A program made the position numbers and the translations under genes. Positions 54,024-63,074 of a stretch of DNA of 64,000 nucleotides are shown here, piece by piece. The notes under the pieces were generated by a model. The model was given only the letters and a program-made list of their open reading frames with translations. It had not been told where the DNA came from and searched no databases. Every line of letters begins with the position of its first letter. Position 1 is the stretch's first letter. Source of the stretch: Moheibacter lacus (GTDB lineage Bacteria; Bacteroidota; Bacteroidia; Flavobacteriales; Weeksellaceae). The stretch lies in contig NZ_JACDZE010000002.1 in the NCBI RefSeq assembly GCF_014042165.1, forward strand, positions 214,706-278,705, in the 5' to 3' direction.

Positions 54024-55616
54024 ATGCAGACCACCGCAGAAAATAAATTAGCTATACAAATTTCGGAGCATCACTATTCCGACATTTTAACTCCGGCTGC
54101 CATCGAATTCCTATTGGCACTTCATACGCAATTTGATCAAAAAAGATTGGAACTTCTAGAAAACCGAAAAAAGGTTCAATCCCAATTGGATGAAGGACAT
54201 CTCCCGAAATTCCCTGTAGAAACGGAAAATTTGCGCAAACAGGATTGGGTGGCGGCAACGATTCCTTTGGATCTACAAGATCGCCGTGTAGAAATCACTG
54301 GACCTGTTGATCGTAAAATGATCATCAATGCCCTAAATTCTGGAGCCAAAACTTTTATGGCCGATTTTGAAGACAGCAACTCCCCTACTTGGAAGAACAA
54401 TTTGGAAGGGCAACGCAATTTAAAAGATGCCGTCAATAAAACGATTTCTATCGAGACAACAAATGGCGAAAAAACTTACGCACTTCATGAAAATCCGGCT
54501 GTTTTGATTGTTCGCCCAAGAGGATTGCATTTAAATGAAAAAAATTTCACCATAGGAAACACAGGAATAGCGGGTTCATTATTTGATTTTGGTCTTTACC
54601 TTTTCCATAATGCTTTTCAATTAATCGCCAACGGTAGTGGCCCCTATTTCTACTTACCCAAATTGGAGCATTATGAAGAAGCCCGTTGGTGGAACGAAGT
54701 TTTTGTTTTCTCACAGAACTTTTTGAGAATTCCGCAAGGAACGATCAAGGCCACGGTTTTGATCGAAACGATTACGGCTTCTTTTCAATTGGACGAAATT
54801 ATTTTTGAATTGAAAGAACACATTGCCGGGTTAAATTGCGGGCGTTGGGATTATATTTTTTCTTACATCAAAAAATTCAGAAACCACAAAGACCGAATCG
54901 TCCCTGATCGTTCCCAAGTCACGATGAATTCTCCTTTTATGTTGGCTTATTCGCAACGCGTTATCCAAATCTGCCACAAACGAAACGTTTTGGCTATCGG
55001 TGGAATGGCGGCGCAGATTCCGATTAAAAACGATGAAGAAGCCAATAAAGTCGCATTTGAAAAAGTCCGCAACGACAAATTACGGGAAGTAAAAAACGGA
55101 CATGACGGGACTTGGGTGGCTCATCCGGCATTGGTTCCGGTCGCCTTAGAAATATTTGACGAATTTATGCCTACGCCCAATCAAATTGAAGTCAAACGAG
55201 AAGATTTAAATATTTCAGAATCGGATTTAATCGAAAAACCTATCGGAACGATTACCGAAAAAGGATTGCGGGAAAATATCAACGTAGGCATTCTGTATAT
55301 CGAATCTTGGTTGTCCGGAAAAGGTGCAGCTGCGCTTTATCATTTGATGGAAGATGCAGCTACCGCAGAAATTTCAAGAACACAAGTTTGGCAATGGCTG
55401 CATGCAGATGCCGTGCTTGACAACGGTCGAGTCCTGAATTCGGAATTGTACAAAACGATTCGTTGTGAAGAAATCAAAAAAATCATAAAGATGGTCGGAG
55501 CCGAAAATTTCGAAGCCGGAAATTTTAGAAAAGCCATTGAATTATTTGACGATTTGGTCTTAAAAAATGAATTCAAAGAATTTTTAACACTGGAAGCTTA
55601 CAAATATTTATCATAA
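54024..55616 (+). CDS. aceB: Malate synthase A
   Basis: A 530-residue malate synthase of the A isoform. The family blocks are FMADFEDSNSPTW, VLIVRPRGLHLNEKN, FYLPKLEHYEEARWWNEVF, and AALYHLMEDAATAEISRTQVWQWLHADA. It condenses glyoxylate with acetyl-CoA to malate, the second step of the glyoxylate shunt. It is followed 21 bases later by aceA, and opposed by its likely regulator. Confidence 0.96.
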   Translation: MQTTAENKLAIQISEHHYSDILTPAAIEFLLALHTQFDQKRLELLENRKKVQSQLDEGHLPKFPVETENLRKQDWVAATIPLDLQDRRVEITGPVDRKMIINALNSGAKTFMADFEDSNSPTWKNNLEGQRNLKDAVNKTISIETTNGEKTYALHENPAVLIVRPRGLHLNEKNFTIGNTGIAGSLFDFGLYLFHNAFQLIANGSGPYFYLPKLEHYEEARWWNEVFVFSQNFLRIPQGTIKATVLIETITASFQLDEIIFELKEHIAGLNCGRWDYIFSYIKKFRNHKDRIVPDRSQVTMNSPFMLAYSQRVIQICHKRNVLAIGGMAAQIPIKNDEEANKVAFEKVRNDKLREVKNGHDGTWVAHPALVPVALEIFDEFMPTPNQIEVKREDLNISESDLIEKPIGTITEKGLRENINVGILYIESWLSGKGAAALYHLMEDAATAEISRTQVWQWLHADAVLDNGRVLNSELYKTIRCEEIKKIIKMVGAENFEAGNFRKAIELFDDLVLKNEFKEFLTLEAYKYLS

Positions 55617-55637
55617 ATCATCTTAATCTTTAAAAAC

Positions 55638-56915
55638 ATGAATACGAAAAATGAACGCATCGAAGCCCTGGAGTTGGATTGGAAAATCAATCCACGTTGG
55701 AAAGGCATCAAACGAAATTATACTGCAGAAGAAGTCATCAAACTGCAAGGTTCGGTTCAAATCGAATACAGTTTGGCAAAATACGGTGCAAATCGTTTGT
55801 GGAATGGATTAAAAAACGAACCTTTTATGGCCGGTTTGGGCGCCTTAAACGGAAATCAAGCGATTCAAGAAGTGGAAGCCGGTTTGAATGCAATATATCT
55901 GAGTGGCTGGCAAGTAGCAGCCGATGCTAATTTATCGGCCGAAATGTATCCGGACCAATCCTTGTATCCCGCCAATTCTGTACCCATGGTGGTAAAACGC
56001 ATCAACAATGCATTAAAACGCCGTGACGAAATCCAATCCGTAACCGGTCTGGGTGAAATCGATTATATGGTGCCGATCGTGGCTGATGCCGAAGCGGGAT
56101 TTGGTGGGAATTTAAATGCTTACGAATTAATGAAACAAATGATCGAAGCCGGTGCTGCAGGTGTTCACTTTGAAGATCAATTGTCCTCTGCCAAAAAGTG
56201 TGGGCATCTCGGAGGAAAGGTTTTGGTACCTACTCAGGAGGCAATCAATAAGTTGTTGGCTGCGCGTTTGGCGGCTGATGTATCAGGTGTTTCAACGGTT
56301 TTAATCGCCCGTACAGATGCTGATGCTGCAAATCTGATTACTTCAGATATCGACGAACGCGATCATAAATTTATCATCGGCCAACGAACAACTGAAGGAT
56401 TTTATCACGTGAAAAACGGCATCGAACAAGGCATAGACCGTGGTTTAAGTTATGCGCCTTATGCCGATTTGGTTTGGATGGAGACTTCTAATCCAGATTT
56501 AGGCTATGCCAAAGAATTTGCGCAGGGCATTCATGAAAAATACCCAAACAAAATGTTGGCCTATAATTGTTCGCCTTCGTTCAATTGGAAAAAACATTTG
56601 TCGGTAAGTGAAATGGAAAATTTCAGAGAAAATTTGGCTGATATGGGTTATAAATTCCAATTCATTACCCTCGCTGGATTTCATGCGATGAACACCTCGA
56701 TGTTTGAATTAGCAAGAGCCTATAAATCAAAAGGTATGGCCGGATATTCCGAATTACAAGAAAGAGAATTCGCCTTGCAAAATGAAGGATTTAACGCAGT
56801 GAAACACCAATCATTTGTCGGAACCCAATATTTTGATTTTGTGCAAAATACGGTTCAGAAAAACGCCTCAACCGTGGCGATGGCAGAATCTACGGAAACG
56901 GCGCAGTTTCATTGA
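55638..56915 (+). CDS. aceA: Isocitrate lyase
   Basis: A 425-residue isocitrate lyase. The catalytic loop is [20 protein letters not shown] (KKCGH with the active-site cysteine), with [13 protein letters not shown] metal site [20 protein letters not shown] upstream and [15 protein letters not shown] downstream. It splits isocitrate into glyoxylate and succinate, allowing growth on acetate or fatty acids. It forms an operon with aceB. Low-complexity repeats follow it. Confidence 0.96.
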   Translation: MNTKNERIEALELDWKINPRWKGIKRNYTAEEVIKLQGSVQIEYSLAKYGANRLWNGLKNEPFMAGLGALNGNQAIQEVEAGLNAIYLSGWQVAADANLSAEMYPDQSLYPANSVPMVVKRINNALKRRDEIQSVTGLGEIDYMVPIVADAEAGFGGNLNAYELMKQMIEAGAAGVHFEDQLSSAKKCGHLGGKVLVPTQEAINKLLAARLAADVSGVSTVLIARTDADAANLITSDIDERDHKFIIGQRTTEGFYHVKNGIEQGIDRGLSYAPYADLVWMETSNPDLGYAKEFAQGIHEKYPNKMLAYNCSPSFNWKKHLSVSEMENFRENLADMGYKFQFITLAGFHAMNTSMFELARAYKSKGMAGYSELQEREFALQNEGFNAVKHQSFVGTQYFDFVQNTVQKNASTVAMAESTETAQFH

Positions 56916-56927
56916 GCGAAGTTCGAA

Positions 56928-56978
56928 GTTCGAAGTTTCAGGTTTAAAGTTTAAAGTTTCAGGTTTTAGGTTTTAGGT
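56928..56978. repeat. Low-complexity tandem repeats left of the restriction-modification genes
   Basis: GTTCGAA is repeated, then a TTTCAGG/TTTAAAG mosaic. The 19-mer GGTTTAAAGTTTAAAGTTT (56941-56959) has an exact inverted copy at 63738-63756, on the other side of the restriction-modification genes. Confidence 0.6.
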
Positions 56979-57021
56979 TGAATGCCTAAAGCCTATTTCC
57001 TTATATGCTTATGTTTTGAGA

Positions 57022-57055
57022 TTTGTCGATTTTATGGGGAGTTTGGTTATATTTG
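57022..57055 (+). promoter_or_regulatory. Bacteroidota promoter before the mod gene
   Basis: TTTG (57022-57025) and TATATTTG (57048-57055) are 22 bases apart and fit the -33/-7 consensus. The ATG at 57075 is 19 bases after the -7 box. This places transcription inside the upstream extension of the frame and supports 57075 as start. Confidence 0.55.
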
Positions 57056-57074
57056 GGGTTTAATAATTTTAACC

Positions 57075-58721
57075 ATGCCCACCCTCAACTGGATAGGAAA
57101 AGACAAGGTGGTGAGCCACCACCAAGATGTGCCATACAGAGTTTTGGAACACAAATATGGATTTACAGCCGACCCTTCGACAGGCTCAGGACACGAACAA
57201 ACCGAACCCACCAACAGCGGCAACAAAATCATACACGGAGACAACCTTGAAGCTTTAAAAAGCCTACTCCCTGAATACGAAGGAAAAATAAAATGCATCT
57301 ATATCGATCCGCCTTACAACACAGGAAACGAAAATTGGGTGTACAACGACAATGTCAACCACCCAAAAATAAAAAAATGGTTGGGCGAAGTAGTAGGAAA
57401 AGATGGGGAAGACCTTACGCGCCACGACAAATGGTTGTGTATGATGTATCCTAGGGTTCGAATGTTACAAAAGCTCATGGCAAGAGATGGCCTTATATTT
57501 ATGAGTCTTGATGACAACGAATTAGAAAATGGGTTGTTTCTTTTAAATGACATTTTTGGGAAGAAAAACAAATTAGCTTGTGCCCCATGGCTTGCAGAAC
57601 CAAGCGGAGGTAAAGAAAAGAGATGGTTGCGGAATGGTCACGAGTATATTTTAATATATCACAATGGTTCCGCAGACTCAGTCACCCAAGAGGAGAGATC
57701 CAGTGGAAAACTTGATTTAAAGGATAATCAGGGGAAATATAAAAAAGGTCGTGAATTAAGAAAATGGGGTGGAGCATCTCAAAGAGAGGATAGACCTGGA
57801 CAATGGTTTCCTTTAACTACCCCGTCAGGGGAGATTGTATGGCCACACAAAAATGATGGAACTGAAGGACATTGGCGTTGGGGAAAAGAACAAAAAATGC
57901 AACCAATCATTGAGAACCCCAATGTAGCTCATTGGGAACTCTGTAGTTATGATTCAGGTGTAGTTGTTGGTGGCAAAACAGAGCGGTGGGTTCCATTTGA
58001 AAAAATAAGAGATGTAAAAAAGATGGTAGGTTGGACAACTTGGTTAAACTCCGTTGGCTATAACTCTGATGGAACATCAACTCTAAAGAATATTTTTGGA
58101 CATAAAATTTTTGACACCCCAAAACCAGTATCTCTAATAGAATGGCTAATTTCTCTACATAGTGATGAATCTGCTTTGGTATTAGATTCTTTCGCAGGTT
58201 CAGGCACCACAGCTCACGCAGTATTAAACTTAAATAAGCAAGACGGTGGCAATCGTAAATTCATTTTGGTAGAAATGGAAGATTACGCCAATGATATTAC
58301 GGCAGAACGTGTAAAGCGTGTATCTAAAGGATATGGTTCAGGCAACAAAAAAGTGGAAGGCACAGGCGGAGCATTTGACTTCTACGAACTAGGTTTACCA
58401 CTCTTTGACGAAAACCAAAACTTAAATGAAGAAGTCGGCTTGCCAAAAATCAGAGAATACATTTGGTTTTCAGAAACTCGAACTTCATTTAAAGAGCCAA
58501 ACAAAGAACCATATTTTTTAGGCATAAAGGATGAATCGGTATATTATTTCATCTACGAAAAAGAAAAGCTCACCACACTCGATTATGATGCTTTGGAACT
58601 CATCAAAACCAAAGGTGAGCAATACATCATATATGCGGATAATTGCCTTTTGCCGAAAGAGTTTATGGCGAAGAACAACATCATTTTCAAAAAAATACCA
58701 AGAGACATCACAAGATTTTAA
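57075..58721 (+). CDS. Type III-like DNA methyltransferase Mod (beta class)
   Basis: From the ATG at 57075 the product has 548 residues. The order of motifs is that of beta-class amino-methyltransferases: DPPY at 78-81 (IKCIYIDPPYNTGNENW), then a target-recognition region, then the SAM-binding LDSFAGSGTTAHAVL near 375. It should methylate adenine in a sequence-specific site and pair with the Res protein. Residues 31-47 (TADPSTGSGHEQ and following) are encoded by an interspersed repeat inserted in frame. The Fic gene starts three bases after the stop. Confidence 0.9.
   Translation: MPTLNWIGKDKVVSHHQDVPYRVLEHKYGFTADPSTGSGHEQTEPTNSGNKIIHGDNLEALKSLLPEYEGKIKCIYIDPPYNTGNENWVYNDNVNHPKIKKWLGEVVGKDGEDLTRHDKWLCMMYPRVRMLQKLMARDGLIFMSLDDNELENGLFLLNDIFGKKNKLACAPWLAEPSGGKEKRWLRNGHEYILIYHNGSADSVTQEERSSGKLDLKDNQGKYKKGRELRKWGGASQREDRPGQWFPLTTPSGEIVWPHKNDGTEGHWRWGKEQKMQPIIENPNVAHWELCSYDSGVVVGGKTERWVPFEKIRDVKKMVGWTTWLNSVGYNSDGTSTLKNIFGHKIFDTPKPVSLIEWLISLHSDESALVLDSFAGSGTTAHAVLNLNKQDGGNRKFILVEMEDYANDITAERVKRVSKGYGSGNKKVEGTGGAFDFYELGLPLFDENQNLNEEVGLPKIREYIWFSETRTSFKEPNKEPYFLGIKDESVYYFIYEKEKLTTLDYDALELIKTKGEQYIIYADNCLLPKEFMAKNNIIFKKIPRDITRF
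57173..57193. repeat. Interspersed repeat CCTTCGACAGGCTCAGG inside the mod gene
   Basis: The repeat-like sequence CCTTCGACAGGCTCAGG lies within the mod coding region and encodes DPSTGSGH. I know this motif as a common dispersed repeat in many bacterial genomes, often seen inside genes in several frames. It keeps the frame open here. Confidence 0.55.
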
Positions 58722-58724
58722 GCT

Positions 58725-59789
58725 ATGGAAGAAACCAAAATACAAAACCTGCCGCCAAGTGTTGATTGTGAGTCTGTAGCTATCTTAAAACAACTCAACA
58801 AAGCGTCACGGGCATTGGGTCAACTCAAAGGAGAAGTTTCTAAAATTCCTAACTCACAGATTTTACTCGACACGCTTACGCTTCAAGAAGCAAAGGACAG
58901 TAACGAAATTGAAAATATTGTTACAACAGATGATGAGATGTACCAAGCCAGCATTGATGAAACAGTTGCTTCGGTTACAGCAAAAGAAGCTCTTAATTAT
59001 TCCAATGCCATAAAATTAGGATTGGATATTGTTCGCAACAAAGGTTTGTTGACCATAAACGATATTTCCCGAATCCAACATATCATATCGCCAAATCATC
59101 CCATTCGGAAAATACCCGGAACGGTTTTGAAAAATCCTAAAACGCAAGAAGTGGTTTACACACCGCCCCAACATTATGACGAAATAAAAAGCTTGCTCGA
59201 TAATTTAGAGCGATATATAAACGTACCTGAATTTCATGATACCGATGCCTTGATAAAAATGCCGATTATTCATTTTCAGTTTGAAAGCATCCATCCTTTT
59301 TTAGATGGCAATGGCAGAACAGGCCGTTTATTGAACATTCTCTACCTAGTGCAACAAGGTTTGTTGGATATTCCTGTATTGTACCTAAGTAGCTATATTA
59401 TTAAAAACAAAAGTGATTATTACCGTTTATTGCAAGAAGTACGCACAAAAGGGAGTTGGGAAGAATGGATAGTCTGGATGCTAAAAGGTGTTGAACTTAC
59501 CGCTAAAGAAACCATTGTAGTAGTAAATAAGATAAAATTGCTGATGGACGAATACAAAAAGGAAATCCGTAGCAATTATAGTTTTTACAGTCACGATTTA
59601 ATAAACATTCTTTTTAAGCATCCATACACCAAAAACAGTTTTTTGGAGCGTGAATTGAAAATTCATAGAAATACAGCTTCAAGTTACTTAAACACTCTAG
59701 CCGAAGCGGGCTTGCTTACGAAGGTGAAAATTGGCAACAGAAACTATTACTTGAATGAACCACTTCTGAAAATTCTAAAAGAAAGATGA
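58725..59789 (+). CDS. Fic family protein with C-terminal winged helix
   Basis: The 354-residue product has a Fic core with the complete catalytic motif HPFLDGNGRTGR (190-201, His190) and a class II-type N-terminal inhibitory helix: SNEIEN at 59-64 fits the (S/T)xxxE(G/N) pattern, with Glu63 expected to block ATP. The last 65 residues (FLERELKIHRNTASSYLNTLAEAGLLTKVKIGNRNYYLNEPLLKIL) form a winged helix-turn-helix. It should AMPylate a target protein when the inhibitory helix is released. It lies between mod and res, directly upstream of three 41-bp repeats. Confidence 0.92.
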   Translation: MEETKIQNLPPSVDCESVAILKQLNKASRALGQLKGEVSKIPNSQILLDTLTLQEAKDSNEIENIVTTDDEMYQASIDETVASVTAKEALNYSNAIKLGLDIVRNKGLLTINDISRIQHIISPNHPIRKIPGTVLKNPKTQEVVYTPPQHYDEIKSLLDNLERYINVPEFHDTDALIKMPIIHFQFESIHPFLDGNGRTGRLLNILYLVQQGLLDIPVLYLSSYIIKNKSDYYRLLQEVRTKGSWEEWIVWMLKGVELTAKETIVVVNKIKLLMDEYKKEIRSNYSFYSHDLINILFKHPYTKNSFLERELKIHRNTASSYLNTLAEAGLLTKVKIGNRNYYLNEPLLKILKER

Positions 59790-59794
59790 TAGTT

Positions 59795-59917
59795 GAATCA
59801 AAGTATGCACAAGAAATAGCGTTTTGTTGTGCAAAGAATCAAAGTATGCACAAGAAATGGCGTTTTGTTGTGCAAAGAAATAGGGTGTGCACAAGAAATG
59901 GCAGCTTATTGTGCACG
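59795..59917. repeat. Three 41-bp tandem repeats, each with an inverted repeat
   Basis: Units are 59795-59835, 59836-59876 and 59877-59917. The first two differ at one base, the third is more diverged. Each contains TGCACAA, a 14-base spacer and TTGTGCA (59806-59833, 59847-59874, 59888-59915), and unit 3 gains one extra pair at the end of the stem. The unit length is close to four helical turns. The array lies between fic and res, just before the res start. It may be an operator for the Fic winged helix or a set of RNA hairpins. Confidence 0.85.
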
Positions 59918-59932
59918 TTAAAATAGTAGATT

Positions 59933-62569
59933 ATGGAATTAAAGAGCTATCAACAGAAAGTAATTGAAAATCTTGAAGAATACTTGACCTACGTTCAAGA
60001 GCAAAAAGATTTAGGCAAAGCCTTCAACCAATATTGGGAAGATAAAATCGGTCCTTACAATCCATTGGATGGTACAGGAATGCAACCTTATAAAAACACT
60101 GTTCCGAATGCGGCACACGTTGCGGTTAAAGTGCCAACGGCAGGCGGAAAAACCTTTATTGCCGTAAATGCTTTGCATTCCATTTTTGAGGCTTACGATT
60201 CCAGCAAACCAAAAGCCGTAATTTGGTTAGTGCCTTGGAGTAATCTTCTGCAACAAACGGTTGATGCACTTTCCAATCCGGAACATCCGTACAGACAAAA
60301 ACTCAATACACTTTTCAATCACCGAGTAGAAGTTTATCAAAAGGAAGATTTGTTGCAAGGCTCAAACTTTAACCCAACAGTGGTAAAAGACCAGTTGAGC
60401 ATTTTTGTGATGAGCTTTGCCAGCTTGCGAGCAAGAAACAAAGACGACAGAAAGGTCTATCAGGAAAATGGACAATTAGAAGCCTTTGTATCACAATTCA
60501 AAAACAGCGAACACATTTTAGACGGTGTGGATGATACCGCACTTATCAATGTTTTGCGTTATCTCAATCCTGTTTTGGTAGTGGATGAAAGCCACAATGC
60601 GGAAAGCGATTTAAGTGTGGATATGCTCAAAAATCTAAATCCGTCTTTCATTCTTGATTTAACTGCAACACCAAAAGACAATAGTAATATTGTAAGCCTT
60701 GTTCCTGCCATAGAATTGAAAAAGGAAAATATGGTAAAACTTCCTGTAATTGTTTATAACAATCACGATAAAACGGAAGTCATCAACAATGCTTTGCATT
60801 TACAACGCAAGTTGGAAAACCTTGCGAAAAAGCAAGAAGCAGAAGGTGGTAAATACATCAGACCTATCGTGCTGTTTCAGGCTCAACCCAAAACCAATGA
60901 CGACAATACAACTTTCGAGAAGTTAAAGGAACAGTTGTTGATTTTGGGTATTCCAGAAAATCAAATCAAAATCAAAACGGCCAACATAGACGAATTGAAA
61001 GGCATTGATTTGATGAGCAAGGAATGTGAAGTCCGTTATATCATAACCATCAACGCCTTGAAAGAAGGTTGGGATTGCCCGTTTGCTTATATCTTGGCAT
61101 CCTTGGCTGATAAGTCAAGTGCAGTAGATGTGGAACAAATTTTAGGTCGTGTGTTGCGTCAGCCTTATGTGCAAAGGCACAAGTCATTTCAGCTAAACCT
61201 CTCTTACGTTTTAACGGCATCTGCCAAATTCAACGAGACCTTACAAAGTATTGTAAAAGGCTTGCAAGAATCAGGGTTTAGTGAGAAAGACTATCGCAAA
61301 GTGGATAAGATGACCGAAGAAGAAAAGAAAACGGTTACGACAGACCCAGTTGAATCTTTCCTTTTCCCTGAACAACAAACAAACAATGAGGAAGAAGAGA
61401 TAGATGCTGGTCGCATTACATATAGTATTGAAAATATTGAAGAAACACAAAAAGAAAATGAATTCCTTCAAGAGGTAGATGTCATTTCAAAAGAACAAAA
61501 TGACGAAATGGAACAGCAAATAAAAGAACAGGAACAACAACCTGTTGACGAAAATATCTTTCAAGAAATGGGTGATAAAGTAAAACGCTACAAGGTTAAA
61601 GAAGCCTACAAGGAGTTTATAGACAAAATTGAGTTTCCGCAGTTCTTCATCAAAGTTACTGCAAGCGACATTTTTGGAACAGACGAAGAATTACTGAACA
61701 GAGAATCTTTACTCAAAGACTTCAAACTTTCAGACGAAGACATTAAAATTGACTTTGACCAAATCTCTTCGGACTTGTATAAAATCGACTTGGAAGAAGC
61801 CAAGAAAAACGAGTACAGACCTTCATTCACGAAGATTGAAGACAATTTGGTAAAAGACCCAATTGCGGAATACATTTTGGCAAAACCAAAAGAGAATCAG
61901 ATAACAGACATCACACATCAAATGATGCAAATTATCGGAAATATGTACCCGATTCCTGACCAAGAAATCAAGGTTTACATCGGTCGAGTTCTGAATAGCA
62001 TGAACACCGAGCAATTGAGAGATATTTTAGTTCGCAAATGGAGTTACACAGACAAAATCAAATCGAAAATTAGACAATTAGCTGACTCGTATGCCGAAGG
62101 TCGTTTTATGGATTTAATCAAGTCTAAGCGAATCAGCACCAAAGGAAATTGGAATTTGAGTAAGGAGATTGTTCCAGGGAATACAGGTTCTTCGATTGGT
62201 AATTCTCTTTACGAAAAAGAAGGTTCAATGAACAACTTTGAAGAACGAGTAGCAATGGAACTCGGAACTTCTTCTAACATTGAGTTTTGGCATAGGAATT
62301 TAGAACGTGGAAAAGGGTTTTACATTAACGGATTTAAAGCCAACCACTACCCTGACTTTATTATGCGGACAAAATCGGGCAAGACGATTTTGGTAGAAAC
62401 GAAAGGCGACCATTTGGACAATACCGACAGTGCTGCAAAATGCCGATTGGGGAATGAATGGGAAAAACAAGCAGGGAATGACTTTGCCTACTTTATGATT
62501 TTTGACAAAAAAGAAGTGGAAGGAGCATATACGTTGGATAAAGCAAAGGAGTTGATAAGTAAAATGTAG
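59933..62569 (+). CDS. Type III-like restriction subunit Res (SF2 helicase-nuclease)
   Basis: An 878-residue protein. The helicase core has Walker A-like TAGGKT (69-74), DESH at 218-221 (VVDESHN), and later EGWDCPFAYILASLADKSSAVDVEQILGRVLRQP (motifs V-VI). The C-terminal endonuclease is of PD-(D/E)xK type: Asp808 in HYPDF and Glu822-x-Lys824 in LVETK. It cuts DNA in partnership with Mod. A Glu-rich linker lies near 455-520. The start is 15 bases after the repeat array. Confidence 0.92.
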   Translation: MELKSYQQKVIENLEEYLTYVQEQKDLGKAFNQYWEDKIGPYNPLDGTGMQPYKNTVPNAAHVAVKVPTAGGKTFIAVNALHSIFEAYDSSKPKAVIWLVPWSNLLQQTVDALSNPEHPYRQKLNTLFNHRVEVYQKEDLLQGSNFNPTVVKDQLSIFVMSFASLRARNKDDRKVYQENGQLEAFVSQFKNSEHILDGVDDTALINVLRYLNPVLVVDESHNAESDLSVDMLKNLNPSFILDLTATPKDNSNIVSLVPAIELKKENMVKLPVIVYNNHDKTEVINNALHLQRKLENLAKKQEAEGGKYIRPIVLFQAQPKTNDDNTTFEKLKEQLLILGIPENQIKIKTANIDELKGIDLMSKECEVRYIITINALKEGWDCPFAYILASLADKSSAVDVEQILGRVLRQPYVQRHKSFQLNLSYVLTASAKFNETLQSIVKGLQESGFSEKDYRKVDKMTEEEKKTVTTDPVESFLFPEQQTNNEEEEIDAGRITYSIENIEETQKENEFLQEVDVISKEQNDEMEQQIKEQEQQPVDENIFQEMGDKVKRYKVKEAYKEFIDKIEFPQFFIKVTASDIFGTDEELLNRESLLKDFKLSDEDIKIDFDQISSDLYKIDLEEAKKNEYRPSFTKIEDNLVKDPIAEYILAKPKENQITDITHQMMQIIGNMYPIPDQEIKVYIGRVLNSMNTEQLRDILVRKWSYTDKIKSKIRQLADSYAEGRFMDLIKSKRISTKGNWNLSKEIVPGNTGSSIGNSLYEKEGSMNNFEERVAMELGTSSNIEFWHRNLERGKGFYINGFKANHYPDFIMRTKSGKTILVETKGDHLDNTDSAAKCRLGNEWEKQAGNDFAYFMIFDKKEVEGAYTLDKAKELISKM

Positions 62570-62605
62570 AGGATAGAATTTTAATTGATAAATTTAAATT
62601 AGAAA

Positions 62606-62926
62606 ATGGATGCTACAAAAATTGCTTTATTCTGTCTGATTGTATTGATGTTTTTGATTCTATTGGCAATTGTAGAATTAAGAAGAGTTTTTGATAAAGC
62701 CAATGTCATTGAAACCCGCTACCAAACTTTAAAAGAAAAAATAGACGCGCTCCCACAAATCATTCTGCACCAAGCCTTCCAAGGAAAACTGGTTCCGCAA
62801 TTAGACAGCGACGGCGATGCAAAAGATTTGTTGAGAGAAATTTCGGCACTTTGGGACTCCGGCTACACTCAGTCTGACATTTTGGGGATGGTAGCGGAGG
62901 AGAAGGGGGAGTATGAAAGGAAATAA
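62606..62926 (+). CDS. Small membrane-anchored protein with HsdS-like C-terminus
   Basis: The 106-residue product has one N-terminal membrane helix (about 5-25, IALFCLIVLMFLILLAIVEL), then a coiled-coil-like stretch and QTLKEKIDALPQIILHQAFQGKLVPQL, followed by an acidic tail. The second part closely resembles the conserved region at the end of type I specificity (HsdS) subunits (ILxxAFxGKLVPQ). It is either a remnant of an HsdS gene that joined a membrane helix, or a real small protein using that module. It lies 36 bases after res. Confidence 0.7.
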   Translation: MDATKIALFCLIVLMFLILLAIVELRRVFDKANVIETRYQTLKEKIDALPQIILHQAFQGKLVPQLDSDGDAKDLLREISALWDSGYTQSDILGMVAEEKGEYERK

Positions 62927-62930
62927 AACT

Positions 62931-63066
62931 ACGTCAGTTCAAGTAGCGAAACGCAGTGTAGCCTATCGATAATCGTTGAGTAAAACTTCTCGAATTTTAA
63001 GTCTTTAAACTTTTTACATGCTTCTCGATATGGTTTTTAGCAAAAAATTACTCGAATTGACTCAAG
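62931..63066. repeat. Pair of opposed TCGA-type repeats
   Basis: ACGTCAGTTCAAGTAG (62931-62946) with a following CTATCGATAATCG, and CTTCTCGATATGG ... TTACTCGAATTGACTC (63021-63064), are roughly inverted copies of each other. They resemble the elements near 33041 and 50310. Confidence 0.5.
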
Positions 63067-63074
63067 AGATAGCT

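Noticed and set aside
57075..58721. Type I HsdM methyltransferase
   Set aside because: DPPY comes before the FxGxG-type motif (beta class) and the protein fits type III Mod; no HsdR is present.
58725..59789. Doc-type toxin of a Phd-Doc pair
   Set aside because: The protein is much longer, carries its own inhibitory SNEIEN helix and a winged helix, and has no Phd-like partner gene.
59795..59917. CRISPR array
   Set aside because: The units are contiguous 41-bp tandem repeats with no unique spacers, only three copies, and no cas gene nearby.
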